Shown: positions 8,052-16,909 of the stretch, piece by piece
Layout: each line of letters opens with the position of its first letter
How positions within the stretch are numbered: the stretch's first letter is position 1
Made by a program: the position numbers and the translations under genes
NCBI RefSeq assembly: GCF_026241195.1
Contig: NZ_JAPFQO010000003.1
Coordinates: 1 to 64,000, forward strand
DNA from: Pontibacter anaerobius
Lineage (GTDB): Bacteria; Bacteroidota; Bacteroidia; Cytophagales; Hymenobacteraceae
Direction of reading: 5' to 3'
DNA: 64,000 nucleotides
Notes under the pieces: model-generated
What the model was told of the DNA's origin: nothing
What the model saw: only the letters and a program-made list of their open reading frames with translations
Database searches by the model: none

Positions 8052-8570
8052 ATGCCAGTTATACTTCCGGTTAAGGGTGTGCGGCCACAGATGGGTGAGG
8101 GCTGCTGGATTGCTGAGAACGCCACCATTGTGGGCGATGTGGTGATGGGCAACGAGTGCTCCATCTGGTTTAACGCCGTGATCCGAGGCGATGTGAACAG
8201 CATCCGGATCGGCAACAGAACCAACATTCAGGATGGCGCCGTGATCCATTGCACCTACGAGCGTGCCGCCACCACCATCGGCAACAACGTGTCGATCGGG
8301 CATAACGCCATTGTGCACGGCTGCACCGTGGAAGACAACGCGCTGGTGGGCATGGGCTCTATTGTGATGGACAACGCCGTGGTGCAGCAGAACTGCATTG
8401 TAGCGGCTGGTGCAATTGTGCTGGAGAACACCATCTGCGAGTCAGGGTGGATTTACGCCGGGATACCGGCCCGCAAGGTAAAGCAGCTGAGTCCGGAGCA
8501 GGTAGAGGGGCTGGCTAAAACCGCCAACAATTATGTAATGTACAGCGGCTGGTTTAGCGGGAAAGGGTAG
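8052..8570 (+). CDS. Gamma-class carbonic anhydrase-like hexapeptide protein
   Basis: 172 residues forming a left-handed beta helix with repeated [IV]G-x-x-x-[VI] hexapeptides (GENATIVGD, IGNRTNIQDGAVIH, IGNNVSIGHNAIVHG). His66, His84 and His89 match the three zinc ligands of the gamma carbonic anhydrase/YrdA/PaaY group. The expected form is a trimeric cytoplasmic metalloprotein for reversible CO2 hydration or a related activity. Many members of this group lack measured activity, so the enzyme function is likely rather than certain. Confidence 0.9.
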   Translation: MPVILPVKGVRPQMGEGCWIAENATIVGDVVMGNECSIWFNAVIRGDVNSIRIGNRTNIQDGAVIHCTYERAATTIGNNVSIGHNAIVHGCTVEDNALVGMGSIVMDNAVVQQNCIVAAGAIVLENTICESGWIYAGIPARKVKQLSPEQVEGLAKTANNYVMYSGWFSGKG

Positions 8571-8785
8571 TTAGATATTTCTAAAGTATAAATTTCATGG
8601 CGGCTGCCGTTGGGCGGGCAGATCGCGACCTGTCCCTATGAAGGTGTAACCCCATCCCCGCCCCTTTCAATAGGGGAGTTTCAGCATCCGATTATCATCC
8701 CCCCTGCCTCTCCCGAGTCAAGTCCGGGATCTGCGACTTCAAAGGGGGGACTTGGTTCCAGTTACATTAGCGGTGGCTATTTCAT

Positions 8786-8809
8786 GGCGCGAGCGTCCTC
8801 GCTCGTGCC
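8786..8809. repeat. REP-like hairpin with TCC apex
   Basis: GGCGCGAGCG and CGCTCGTGCC pair (one G-T) around TCCT. Same outer frame (GGCGC...GTGCC) and apex as hairpins at 50974-50994 and next to the RAYT gene. Confidence 0.65.
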
Positions 8810-8836
8810 TAAGTATAGTTGGGCCTCCGGCCCTTG

Positions 8837-8890
8837 TTACAAACTCAACACCATTTTAAGACACGGGAAGAATTCCCGCGCCAGAAATAT
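8837..8890 (+). repeat. Dispersed repeat B, copy 1
   Basis: Shares TTACAAACTCAACA, TTTTAAGACAC and GCGCCAGA blocks with 18545-18600. The hairpin between the last two blocks differs completely in sequence (GGGAA/TTCCC here) but stays self-complementary. Confidence 0.75.
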
Positions 8891-9030
8891 AATGAAGAAA
8901 GGCAAAAGCACCGCCCAACCACCCCCTACAGCCGATTATCATCCCCCTGCCCCCTTCAAAGGGGGACTTTACCTCACCCCAGCCCTCTCCTAAAAACAGG
9001 AGAGGGAGTCCGGTTCAAGTGGTATAGCAA

Positions 9031-9245
9031 TGGCTATCGAGTATGATCCCAGTCCTTGGGTTGAGCGCCTTTGGAGTTTTTTGGTCCCGCAGGGATTGCA
9101 AAGCGACAGCGAGCAAAGAAAAGCTCCCAGCGCGATGCCCGAGGGCGAGCCCTCCCGGGCCTGAGGGAGCCAAGTATAAAATGAAACTTTAGGTTTGTAA
9201 GACTGCGGATCAGTAGAGACTAGCAAGGATAGCTTATGTCAAGTT
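9031..9245 (+). repeat. Dispersed repeat A, copy 1 (~215 bp)
   Basis: Begins with TGGCTATCGAG and CCCAGTC and ends with CTAGCAAGGATAGCTT. Shared blocks with the copies at 18183-18402 and 54290-54510 include TTGAGCGCCTT, AGCAAAG, CAGCGCGATGC, GAGCCCTCCCGGGCCTGAGG and GTAAGACTGCGGAT. No credible protein is encoded. Confidence 0.8.
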
Positions 9246-9396
9246 GTAGAAAGCAGAAACTACTAAGTATAAGCAAGGATCAGCAGCGGCTACCAAGTAT
9301 AGCCAAAGTATGAGCCTGAGGATAAAAGGCTTATACCAAGTATAGCGAGGAGTAAAATATGCTTAGAAATCCTGCCCAAACCTCTTAGGAGATAAC

Positions 9397-9855
9397 CTAC
9401 TCCCCCAGATGCCTTAGCACCTGCTGCTGCAGTAGCCTCAGTTTCTCACCCGGCAGCTTTTGCTGCACTATCTCAAAGAAAACGCGCTCTTCCTGGCGGA
9501 TGTGTTGTTCCAGCAGTTTCCCCACTTTATCCAGCCTGTCCGGCAGGTTTGCCGCGTCTACAGCCGGTAGGGCAAGTATAAGTTGCTCCAGTTTCCGGTG
9601 TTCGGCCTGCAGTGCCGCCGCTTGCTGCTGCAACTCCTCCGAAAAATCCGAGGCAAGTATAAAAACGGTTTCCTCCTCCAGCTTAAAATGGGGCAGCAGG
9701 TGCTCCTGTAGAAAAGCCAGGACATAGTCGCGCTTGGCGGCGGGGGTAGTGGGCATGCCCTTATAGGCAGGAGCGCCGTGTTGCAGTAGCCTTGCCGTAA
9801 GCAGGCCGCCGTGGTGTTGCCTGGAGATCGGTATGAGGCTCTCGTGGCGCTTCAT
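9397..9855 (-). CDS. Hemerythrin-like domain protein
   Basis: 152 residues in a four-helix plan with hemerythrin-type metal ligands: His14/His15, His56 and Glu60 in HFKLEEE, His86 in EHRKLE, and His118 with Glu122 in HIRQEERVFFE. Such proteins bind a di-iron centre and sense or handle O2 or NO, or serve in iron-sulfur repair. There is no signal peptide. The start ATG lies 3 bp after the stop of the CNNM-type gene, so both form one transcription unit. Which hemerythrin role applies cannot be decided from sequence. Confidence 0.85.
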   Translation of the reverse strand: MKRHESLIPISRQHHGGLLTARLLQHGAPAYKGMPTTPAAKRDYVLAFLQEHLLPHFKLEEETVFILASDFSEELQQQAAALQAEHRKLEQLILALPAVDAANLPDRLDKVGKLLEQHIRQEERVFFEIVQQKLPGEKLRLLQQQVLRHLGE

Positions 9856-9858
9856 CGG

Positions 9859-11172
9859 TTAGCTTATCTCTTCCCGGTAATCCTCCAGCACCGTCAGCAG
9901 CACCCACTCTACCCGGCGGTCCGACTTCTCCAGCACCCGCACGTGGTATTGGTTAAAGGTGGTGGTCTCGTTCAGGTTTTCCGGTATCTGACCATAGATC
10001 ACGTTGAGCAGGCCGCCCACGGTTTCATAGTCCTCGCCCTCCGGCAGGGGGTATGGCAGGTAATCGTTGGCATCAGACACAGCGGCAGAGCCGTTCACTT
10101 TGTACTCGAAGTCGCTCAGGCGCTCCACAAGAGGGGCCTCCTCATCGTACTCGTCCTGTATCTCGCCCACCAGCTCCTCAATAATATCCTCTATGGTAAC
10201 AATGCCCGACACCCCGCCGAACTCATCCGTAGCAATGGCCATATGCAGGTGGCGGCGCTGGAACTGCTTCAGCAGGCGGTTTATCTTCTTGGTTTCCGGC
10301 ACAAAGTAGGCAGGGCGCATCAGCTCCTCAATCACGATCGGTTTGCCGAGGCGCACAATGCTCAGGATGTCCTTCACGTAAAGTATGCCCACAATATTAT
10401 CTACGTTGCCATTGTATACCGGCAGGCGGGAGTAACCTTCGTTAAAGATGATTTCCATAAGCTCCTCCTCAGGGATGTTCACATCAATGGCGACCATTTT
10501 GGTGCGTGGCACCAGGATCTGCTTCACCAGGCGCTCGTTAAACTGGAACACGTTCTCGATCAGTTCGTGGTGAGAGTCCTGTATGGCGCCGCCCTCGGCA
10601 CTCTGCTCAAACAACAGGCGCAGCTCTTCGGCGGTATGCACCTCGGCCCCGTGCATAGCCTGTATACCCAGGGCGCGCAGCACCATATTGGCCAGGCCGT
10701 TCAGAAGCCAGATAAACGGCTTGAACAGGATATAGAAGAAGCGGAGCGGGTAAGCCACGGCCAGGGAAGTAGACTCAGGGCGCTGTATGGCCAGCGATTT
10801 AGGGGCCAGCTCGCCGAAAACGATGTGCAGCACTGTGATGATGGCAAAGGAGATGGGCAAGGCAATGGTGTGCGCCAACTCCTCGCTGCCCGTAAAGCCA
10901 AACGCCTCCATCACGTTGATCACGATCTGCGCTACCACGCTCTCGCCAATCCAGCCAAGTCCCAGCGAGGCCAGGGTGATGCCCAGCTGCGTGGCCGAAA
11001 GGTAGGCATCCAGGTGGGTGAGCATATTCTGCGCCAACTTAGCCATCGCGTTGCCAGACTGCGCCCGCAGCTCTATCTGGGAAGACCGTACCTTTACAAT
11101 GGCAAACTCGGCTGCCACAAAGAAGCCGTTCAGCAGCACAAGGAATATCGTTAAGAAAATATCGAATATCAT
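9859..11172 (-). CDS. CNNM/CorC-HlyC family membrane protein (hemolysin family)
   Basis: 437 residues from the ATG at 11172, chosen because the family N-terminus (FDIFLTIFLVLLNGFFVAAEF) starts there; the upstream in-frame extension is Cys/Thr-rich and unlike the family. An N-terminal CNNM membrane domain (about 1-200) contains the QLGITLASLGLGWIGE signature, followed by a CBS pair (about 210-335; LVPRTKMVAID, SRLPVYNGNVDNIVGILYVKDIL, IATDEFGGVSGIVTIEDIIEELVGEI) and a C-terminal CorC_HlyC domain. Homologues act in magnesium or cobalt efflux. It is followed by the hemerythrin gene. Confidence 0.92.
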   Translation of the reverse strand: MIFDIFLTIFLVLLNGFFVAAEFAIVKVRSSQIELRAQSGNAMAKLAQNMLTHLDAYLSATQLGITLASLGLGWIGESVVAQIVINVMEAFGFTGSEELAHTIALPISFAIITVLHIVFGELAPKSLAIQRPESTSLAVAYPLRFFYILFKPFIWLLNGLANMVLRALGIQAMHGAEVHTAEELRLLFEQSAEGGAIQDSHHELIENVFQFNERLVKQILVPRTKMVAIDVNIPEEELMEIIFNEGYSRLPVYNGNVDNIVGILYVKDILSIVRLGKPIVIEELMRPAYFVPETKKINRLLKQFQRRHLHMAIATDEFGGVSGIVTIEDIIEELVGEIQDEYDEEAPLVERLSDFEYKVNGSAAVSDANDYLPYPLPEGEDYETVGGLLNVIYGQIPENLNETTTFNQYHVRVLEKSDRRVEWVLLTVLEDYREEIS

Positions 11173-11612
11173 AGTGTATGTTTTTGCCGTGTAATTGCAG
11201 CAAGCTGTAAAATTACTAAAATACGTACTCGTTTTACATCTGTATATGCTACATGTACTATATTTTACGACCAACGGCATCAATAAGGCTTCTTAACGTA
11301 TTTTTATTAAAACGTTTTGGCCTCTACAGCAGCCCCAAAGGCAATTTTGTTAAGAGTTTATACTTTTGGATAAAAAAACGACGCTGAAGTGTTATAGTCA
11401 GTAGCACTGCAGCGGAGAAAGTACGTGCGGCCTGTTATTCAGAGTGGGGAATAAAGCGTTAAGGGAGTTAAAAGGGTTGTTTAGCAAACATACGGCAACG
11501 CCCGTGCTGCCTCACGTTAAAATTGCCTACTTTTGTAGTGTTTCAGTTGAAAGTATACCTAACAGGGAGTGCCGTTTAATGTGTTCTCCAGCAAAGTATA
11601 ATTACATACTCT
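11173..11612. other. Divergent promoter region, 440 bp
   Basis: Separates the CNNM gene from the DsbD gene. TACTTTTG at 11528-11535 fits the -7 box for dsbD. Three AAGTATA words occur (near 11358, 11551 and 11594). No gene, hairpin terminator or known riboswitch was seen. Confidence 0.5.
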
Positions 11613-13853
11613 ATGACTAAAAATATCATCCTTAAGCAGCTGTCGGCCACATGGCTGTTATTTATGATTGCCTTTGTAGCGCAGGCGCAGGTACTCAAGC
11701 CTTCTTCGTGGAGCTACGATGTCTCTAAAAAAGAGGTGGCGGTAGGAGAGGAAGTGGAGCTGATCTTTAACGTAAAGATCGACAAGGACTGGTACCTCTA
11801 CTCTTCGGACTTCGACCCGGAGCTGGGGCCGATGGTAACCACATTTTCGTTCCAGAAGCATCCTTCCTACGAGCTGGTGGGCAAGATAAAGCCCGTTAAG
11901 CCAAAGAAGAAGTATGACGAGCTGTGGGAGGGGGAATATACCTACTTTGTGGGCACCGCACAGTTCCGGCAGAAGATACGCGTGCTGCAGCCCGACCTGC
12001 AGGTAAAAGGCAACTACGAATTCCAGGTATGCTCCGATGTTACCGGTCAGTGCATTCCGTTTGATGATGAGTTTACCTTTACAAACAAGCAGATCAGCGT
12101 GAGCGGTACCGCAGCCCCTGCTGCCAAACCAGCCCAGGAAAGCAAGAAGAAGGCCGCTGCACAGCCGGCAGAAGAGCAGCAAAAAGCGCAGCAGGCAGAG
12201 CAGCCCGCTGAGGCTATACCTGACCTGGCCACTGCCGCAGCTGCCGCCAACACAGAAGACACAGACACAGCCGCTGTGCCTGCCACCGCCACACCTGGCG
12301 ATGACGCTATTGCAGATAACGATGAAACTTCTACGGTTTCGGCCATACCCGATGAGGAGCCTGCCACGGCAGGCGGTGATGGCTTGTGGGCCTTTATGCT
12401 GGTGGCTTTCGGCTCCGGCCTGGTGGCATTGCTGACCCCCTGCGTGTTCCCGATGGTGCCCATGACCGTGAGTTTCTTTACCAACAGCGGCGGCAGCAGG
12501 GCGCAGGGCATCCTGAAAGCAGTGGTCTACGGCCTGTCCATTATCGCTATTTATACTTTGATCGGTACGATTGTGGCCAAGCTTTTCGGGGCCGATGGTG
12601 CTAACTTCATCAGTACGCACTGGCTGCCGAACGTACTTTTCTTCGTGATCTTCCTGCTGTTTGCCATGTCCTTTTTCGGTATGTTCGAGATCACGCTGCC
12701 GAGCTCGTGGCTGACCAAAGTAGACTCTAAAGCAGACCAGGGAGGTTGGATCGGCGTGTTTTTTATGGCTTTTACGCTGGCGCTGGTTTCCTTCTCGTGC
12801 ACCGGCCCGATTGTGGGAAGTATACTGGTGGCCTCTGCCGGCGGTGAGACCCTGCGCCCCATTGTGGGCATGTTCGGTTTCTCGCTGGCCTTTGCGCTGC
12901 CGTTTACCCTGTTTGCCGTGTTCCCGTCGTGGTTGAGCGGGCTACCAAAATCCGGTGGCTGGCTTAACTCGGTGAAGGTGGTGCTTGGCTTTATTGAGCT
13001 GGCGCTGGCGCTTAAGTTCCTGAGCGTGGCCGACCAGGTATACCACTGGGGCATCCTGGACCGCGAAGTGTACCTGGCACTCTGGATCGTCATCTTCACC
13101 CTGATGGGATTCTACCTGCTGGGCAAGCTCAAGTTCTCCCACGACTCCGATCTGAAGTACCTGGGTGTGCCGCGCCTGTTTTTCGCTATCCTTACGTTTG
13201 GCTTTGTAGTCTACCTGATCCCGGGCCTGTTCGGGGCGCCGCTGAAAGCCTTGGCTGGCTACCTGCCGCCGCAAAGCACCCAGGATTTTGATCTGAACAC
13301 CATTGCCCGCCAGGGTGGTGGTGGAAGCACGGCCGTGCTGGCAGCCAACGTAAACCAAAATTGTGAGCCCCCAAAGTATAGCGAGTTCCTGCACCTGCCG
13401 CACGGCCTGCAGGGTTACTTTGATTTGGAGCAAGCCAAGAAATGCGCTGCCGAGCAGGGCAAGCCCATCTTTATTGATTTTACCGGCCACGGCTGCGTAA
13501 ACTGTCGCGAGATGGAGCAGAACGTATGGTCGGACCCGGAGGTGCTGAAGCGCCTTCAGGAGAACTACGTAATTGCTGCCCTCTACGTAGACGACCGCAC
13601 CGAGCTGCCGGAAAGTGAGTGGTACACCAGTACCTACGACGGCAAAGAGAAGAAAACCATTGGCAAGAAGTACGCGGATTACCAGATCACGAAGTTTAAC
13701 GTGAACGCCCAGCCATACTATGTGTTGATGGACGAGAACGAGAACATGCTCGTAAAACCCATTGCCTACGACCTGAACGTGGACAACTTCGTGAAGTTCC
13801 TGGATGCCGGCGTGGAAGCCTACAACAACAAGCAGCAGGTGGCGCAGAAATAA
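11613..13853 (+). CDS. Thiol:disulfide interchange protein, DsbD-like
   Basis: 746 residues. A signal peptide (1-25) is followed by a periplasmic DsbD-alpha-type domain (about 30-160; Cys pair in CSDVTGQC). Then comes an unusually long Ala/Pro/Glu/Thr linker (about 165-255) and an eight-helix ScsB/DsbD membrane domain with Cys in LLTPCVFPM and SFSCTGPIVG. The C-terminal thioredoxin domain has the CVNC active site (Cys628, Cys631). It passes electrons from cytoplasmic thioredoxin to periplasmic substrates such as cytochrome c maturation factors. It stands alone and is closed by the terminator at 13980-14021. Confidence 0.93.
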   Translation: MTKNIILKQLSATWLLFMIAFVAQAQVLKPSSWSYDVSKKEVAVGEEVELIFNVKIDKDWYLYSSDFDPELGPMVTTFSFQKHPSYELVGKIKPVKPKKKYDELWEGEYTYFVGTAQFRQKIRVLQPDLQVKGNYEFQVCSDVTGQCIPFDDEFTFTNKQISVSGTAAPAAKPAQESKKKAAAQPAEEQQKAQQAEQPAEAIPDLATAAAAANTEDTDTAAVPATATPGDDAIADNDETSTVSAIPDEEPATAGGDGLWAFMLVAFGSGLVALLTPCVFPMVPMTVSFFTNSGGSRAQGILKAVVYGLSIIAIYTLIGTIVAKLFGADGANFISTHWLPNVLFFVIFLLFAMSFFGMFEITLPSSWLTKVDSKADQGGWIGVFFMAFTLALVSFSCTGPIVGSILVASAGGETLRPIVGMFGFSLAFALPFTLFAVFPSWLSGLPKSGGWLNSVKVVLGFIELALALKFLSVADQVYHWGILDREVYLALWIVIFTLMGFYLLGKLKFSHDSDLKYLGVPRLFFAILTFGFVVYLIPGLFGAPLKALAGYLPPQSTQDFDLNTIARQGGGGSTAVLAANVNQNCEPPKYSEFLHLPHGLQGYFDLEQAKKCAAEQGKPIFIDFTGHGCVNCREMEQNVWSDPEVLKRLQENYVIAALYVDDRTELPESEWYTSTYDGKEKKTIGKKYADYQITKFNVNAQPYYVLMDENENMLVKPIAYDLNVDNFVKFLDAGVEAYNNKQQVAQK

Positions 13854-13858
13854 TATTT

Positions 13859-13893
13859 AGACCTCGCGGCGTCTTTAAGCCCGCGAGCGTCTG
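13859..13893. repeat. Hairpin of the AGAC-CTCGC-...-GCGAG-CGTCTGG type
   Basis: CTCGCGG pairs with CCGCGAG across a ~14-nt loop. The outer bases AGAC and GTCTGG are shared with the hairpin at 57137-57174, so this is a dispersed element rather than a simple terminator. Confidence 0.4.
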
Positions 13894-13979
13894 GTGTGTC
13901 TGCTGTAGGTGTCTCTGCCTGGCTGGCAACTGCTATACTTTGCCATACGCTCGCTTAAGCTGTGCGTACCGCGCGTCCT

Positions 13980-14021
13980 AAAACAAAAAGCCCGACCAGT
14001 ACTGGTCGGGCTTTTTGTTTT
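13980..14021. terminator. Bidirectional terminator, perfect 42-bp palindrome
   Basis: The 21-bp arms are perfectly complementary and end in A-rich/T-rich runs on both sides. It serves the convergent dsbD-like and superoxide dismutase genes. Confidence 0.9.
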
Positions 14022-14061
14022 AGTCTTAATACTTGATACGTGTATCGAGATACGCCTGTAA

Positions 14062-14670
14062 CTATTTTGCTTCGTTGTAGCGCTTGGTTACCTCATCCCA
14101 GTTCACCACGTTCCAGAAGGCGTTGATGTAATCCGGGCGGCGGTTCTGGTAGTGCAGGTAGTAAGCATGCTCCCAAACATCCAGACCCATGATCGGCTGG
14201 CCACCGCATCCTTCTGCGAATGACATCAGCGTGTTGTCCTGGTTAGGTGTAGAGCAGATCTCCAGCTTGCCGCCTTTCACGCACAGCCATGCCCAGCCAG
14301 AGCCGAAACGTGTAGCCGCAGCCGCGTTGAATTTCTCTTTAAACTGATCGAATGAGCCGAAAGCGGAGTTGATGGCGTCAGCCAGCTCGCCGGATGGCTG
14401 TCCGCCACCGTTTGGAGAAAGGATTGTCCAGAACAGGTTGTGGTTGTAGTAACCGCCACCGTTGTTGCGAACAGCCTTGTTGTCTTCTTTCACATTGCGC
14501 ATGATCTCGTCAATGCTCATGTTCTCCATCTCAGTACCGGCGATAGCCTTGTTCAGGTTATCGGTGTAGGCCTGGTGGTGCTTAGTATGGTGGATTTCCA
14601 TGGTGCGCGCGTCGATGTGCGGCTCCAGTGCGTCGTAGGCATAAGGTAGTTTCGGAAGTTCGAAAGCCAT
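14062..14670 (-). CDS. Superoxide dismutase, Mn/Fe family (Mn-type residues)
   Basis: 202 residues, the usual length. It dismutates superoxide to O2 and H2O2 in the cytoplasm. Metal ligands are His27, His77 (in YYNHNLFW), Asp164 and His168 (in DVWEHAYY). Gln144 in NQD sits at the position used by Mn enzymes, but metal choice cannot be proven from sequence. There is no signal peptide. A good promoter (TTTG-N18-TAACTTTG on the minus strand) lies about 70 bp upstream, partly inside the end of tadA. Confidence 0.95.
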   Translation of the reverse strand: MAFELPKLPYAYDALEPHIDARTMEIHHTKHHQAYTDNLNKAIAGTEMENMSIDEIMRNVKEDNKAVRNNGGGYYNHNLFWTILSPNGGGQPSGELADAINSAFGSFDQFKEKFNAAAATRFGSGWAWLCVKGGKLEICSTPNQDNTLMSFAEGCGGQPIMGLDVWEHAYYLHYQNRRPDYINAFWNVVNWDEVTKRYNEAK

Positions 14671-14737
14671 AGTTTTATATAGATTTATGTTAGAAATATT
14701 TTACTTGTACATACAATGGAGATGTACGGCATCGCTC

Positions 14738-14767
14738 CAAAGTTAGTTAATTTCTTTTAGCCGCAAA
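14738..14767 (-). promoter_or_regulatory. Promoter of superoxide dismutase gene
   Basis: On the minus strand: TTTG (complement of 14764-14767), 18-bp spacer, TAACTTTG (complement of 14738-14745). It matches the Bacteroidota consensus with one base less spacing and overlaps the 3' end of tadA. Confidence 0.65.
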
Positions 14768-15202
14768 GAAGGACGACATCAGGTCGGCGCACTCCTGGGC
14801 CATAATGCCGCTCACCATCTCGGTTTTGGGGTGCAGCAGGTTGCCCACCCTTCTATAACCGCGCTTGGGCTCAGATGTTCCGAACACCACCCGCTTTAGC
14901 TGCGCCCAGTAGCTGGCGCCGGCGCACATCACGCAGGGCTCCACAGTAACATAAAGGGTGCAGTCGTGCAGGTATTTATTGCCCAGGTACTCGGCGGCGG
15001 CGGTCAGGGCCAGCATCTCGGCGTGGGCCGTCACGTCGTTCAGCTTCTCGGTCTGGTTATAGGCCTTGGCAATAATGCGGTTGTTGGCCACCACCACTGC
15101 CCCAATCGGAATCTCGCCCTCCTCATAGGCATACTGCGCCTGCTTGTATGCCTGCTGCATAAAATGCTCATCGCTGTGGATGGATAAAAAGTCTGTCGCC
15201 AT
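14747..15202 (-). CDS. tadA: tRNA-specific adenosine deaminase TadA
   Basis: 151 residues of the cytidine/deoxycytidylate deaminase fold. It converts adenosine 34 of tRNA-Arg(ACG) to inosine. The catalytic zinc site is His60 with Glu62 (HAEM) and Cys90/Cys93 (PCVMC). The N-terminal GEIPIGAVVV and the segment RVVFGTSEPKRG match TadA. It runs in the same direction as the downstream superoxide dismutase gene, which has its own promoter. Confidence 0.95.
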   Translation of the reverse strand: MATDFLSIHSDEHFMQQAYKQAQYAYEEGEIPIGAVVVANNRIIAKAYNQTEKLNDVTAHAEMLALTAAAEYLGNKYLHDCTLYVTVEPCVMCAGASYWAQLKRVVFGTSEPKRGYRRVGNLLHPKTEMVSGIMAQECADLMSSFFAAKRN

Positions 15203-15363
15203 AGGGTAAAGATGGATAGGGGAGGGCTAAAAAACAAACCTTCCGCCTCTGTATGCTGGCTTTCCTATCCGTATAAAGTATGAATGTAACTAATATTGTA
15301 TTAAATTGAATTATTGTTTCCGTTATAGGTTGTATCGGCTGGTGCCATAACTAAGTTTAAAGT

Positions 15364-16014
15364 ATGAAGAAGGTTCTACTTGTTCTTTTGTTGGGAGTGC
15401 TTACAGGTTCAGCACAGGCGCAGGATCCCGTTAAGCTACCGCCTGCACTCGGGGTAAAAGGCGGGGTAAACTACTCCAGGTTTGCCTTCACCCCCGACGT
15501 TGACCAGCAACTGCTGTTAGGGTATACGGGCGGCTTGGTGTTTAAGCATTTCTCGACCCCCAACATTGGCATACAGGTGGAGCTCAACTATGTACAGGGA
15601 GGCTGGAAAGCGATCCAGAATCAAGACTCTTCCTATACCAGGTCGCTGGACTACATTGAGCTGCCTTTTTTAACGCACGTAGCTCTTGGGGACAGAAACA
15701 CCCGGTTTATCCTCAACCTTGGCCCGTACGTATCCTACCAGCTGCGCGATAACGGAACTGATGCCCCTGCCGGAGAAACCCCCACGGGGTACCAGTATAA
15801 AAGTATAGACAATGAGTTTGTGTACGGCCTGGGCTTTGGCATCGGCATGATGCAAAAAACCGCTATGGGCACACTGCAACTGGAAGGCAGGTTCACGCAC
15901 GGCCTGCGCGACGTGTTCAGCAGGGAGATAGATCTCACATCTTCCAAAAGCCAGAATATAAGCGTCACGCTGAGTTACCTGCTGAGCTTCGGGGCAGGAA
16001 AGGGGCAGGAGTAA
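15364..16014 (+). CDS. Outer-membrane beta-barrel protein, PorT-like
   Basis: 216 residues with a signal peptide (1-20, ending AQAQ). The strand pattern fits the small Bacteroidota barrels: GVKGGVNYSRFAF, GYTGGLVFKHFS, NIGIQVELNYVQGGW, LPFLTHVALG, FILNLGPYVSYQL, VYGLGFGIGMM, and a terminal strand ISVTLSYLLSFG. Comparable in plan to 5415-6023. No ligand or enzyme motif is visible, so the function is unknown. Confidence 0.8.
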   Translation: MKKVLLVLLLGVLTGSAQAQDPVKLPPALGVKGGVNYSRFAFTPDVDQQLLLGYTGGLVFKHFSTPNIGIQVELNYVQGGWKAIQNQDSSYTRSLDYIELPFLTHVALGDRNTRFILNLGPYVSYQLRDNGTDAPAGETPTGYQYKSIDNEFVYGLGFGIGMMQKTAMGTLQLEGRFTHGLRDVFSREIDLTSSKSQNISVTLSYLLSFGAGKGQE

Positions 16015-16036
16015 AGCCTTGTGAACCGGGCACCAC

Positions 16037-16065
16037 AAAAAAAAGCCCCTCCAGCAAGAAGGGGC
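16037..16065 (-). terminator. Intrinsic terminator, minus strand
   Basis: GCCCCT (16045-16050) pairs with AGGGGC (16060-16065); an A8 run at 16037-16044 gives a T-run on the minus strand. It serves the gene at 16095-16649. Confidence 0.65.
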
Positions 16066-16094
16066 CTTTAAGTAGTAGGTAGGTAGTAGTGTAG

Positions 16095-16649
16095 TTATTT
16101 GATATTTACAGAGCCCATGATCTCGCGGGCTGTTTCTTGCCAGTCGTTTTTCATAGTGAAAGGCACGTGCATGGTAAAAATGTACAACTGGTCGCCTTTA
16201 ATGGTATACTGCACAATGCTATACTTTTGCACTGGTGCCAGGTTAGAGGAGCCGCGCTCGTCGGCTAGCTTGCTCACAAACTCAAACACCAGATAATCCT
16301 TCCCCTTTACCTGCGTTACCTCCTGGCGGATAAAATCCACTTGCGTAAACGTCTCCAACAGGTTTGCCTTATAAAATTCGCGCAGCATGTTAAGGTCCTC
16401 TGCCTTAAACTGCGATCGCTTCTGCGTTACACTAAAGTCTATCTGGCCATTTGGGCTGGTATACACGGCAAGCGGCTTGGTGGTGGCGGGGTATTTACGG
16501 GCAATGCCATCATCGGGCATCGGCATAAAATCCTGCGGCAACAGCACGCTAATCTCTTTGCTAACCTGGGTCTTTTTCAGTTTAGATTGTGCAAAGGTGG
16601 CTCCGGCTATCAGAATAATGGCTAAAAAGGCAAAGTATCGCATGTTCAT
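16095..16649 (-). CDS. Secreted protein of unknown function
   Basis: 184 residues with an N-terminal signal peptide (about 1-21, ending TFAQS). A second ATG two codons in is equally possible. The mature part has a PsbP/DUF1795-like look: an N-terminal VLLPQDFMPMPDD segment, a strand with YTSPNGQIDFSVT, and two amphipathic helices (LNMLREFYKANLLETF; ENDWQETAREIMGS-like end) around a beta sheet. That assignment is by pattern only. It is probably exported to the periplasm. No operon partner. Confidence 0.65.
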   Translation of the reverse strand: MNMRYFAFLAIILIAGATFAQSKLKKTQVSKEISVLLPQDFMPMPDDGIARKYPATTKPLAVYTSPNGQIDFSVTQKRSQFKAEDLNMLREFYKANLLETFTQVDFIRQEVTQVKGKDYLVFEFVSKLADERGSSNLAPVQKYSIVQYTIKGDQLYIFTMHVPFTMKNDWQETAREIMGSVNIK

Positions 16650-16909
16650 GGGTTTGTTTGGGCAAAGCTATTAAATATTAGGGAATAGGAATCTGTTGCT
16701 GCTATATATGCAATAATTCTGCCAGAAAAGGTCTTCCTGTACATTAAATTCAGCTTTACCAGAAATATCTTTAAGCAGGCGGCTGCGTTATACTTTTAGA
16801 GGAGGAAGGCACTGACCACAGGCCTGCAGGGGAATACTTTACCAAGGTATAATTTGCCGGCCCGTTTTAACGTGCTGCTGAAAGTATAAATCTAAAGACC
16901 ACTCACTAA

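Larger units (their letters stand above)
8571..9396. repeat. Repeat island 1 (826 bp without a credible gene)
   Basis: It holds, in order: GC-rich palindromes of the CCCCCTGCCCCCTT type (units opening with GATTATCATC near 8690 and 8934), a hairpin with covarying stem (8786-8809), repeat B (8837-8890), an AGGAGAGGG palindrome near 8980-9010, one copy of the 215-bp repeat A (9031-9245), then a tail with four AAGTATA words (9262-9345). Short open frames here cross the repeats and look spurious. Confidence 0.8.

Noticed and set aside
8610..9226. Short open frames in repeat island 1
   Set aside because: They cross GC palindromes and repeat A, and the translated sequences (Pro/Ser-rich) are those of the repeats.
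8571..9396. CRISPR array
   Set aside because: Repeats differ in length and spacing and there are no cas genes; the pattern is one of palindromes, not spacer arrays.
9811..11154. 447-codon frame opposite the CNNM gene
   Set aside because: No domain or start signal; complete overlap with the CNNM coding sequence.
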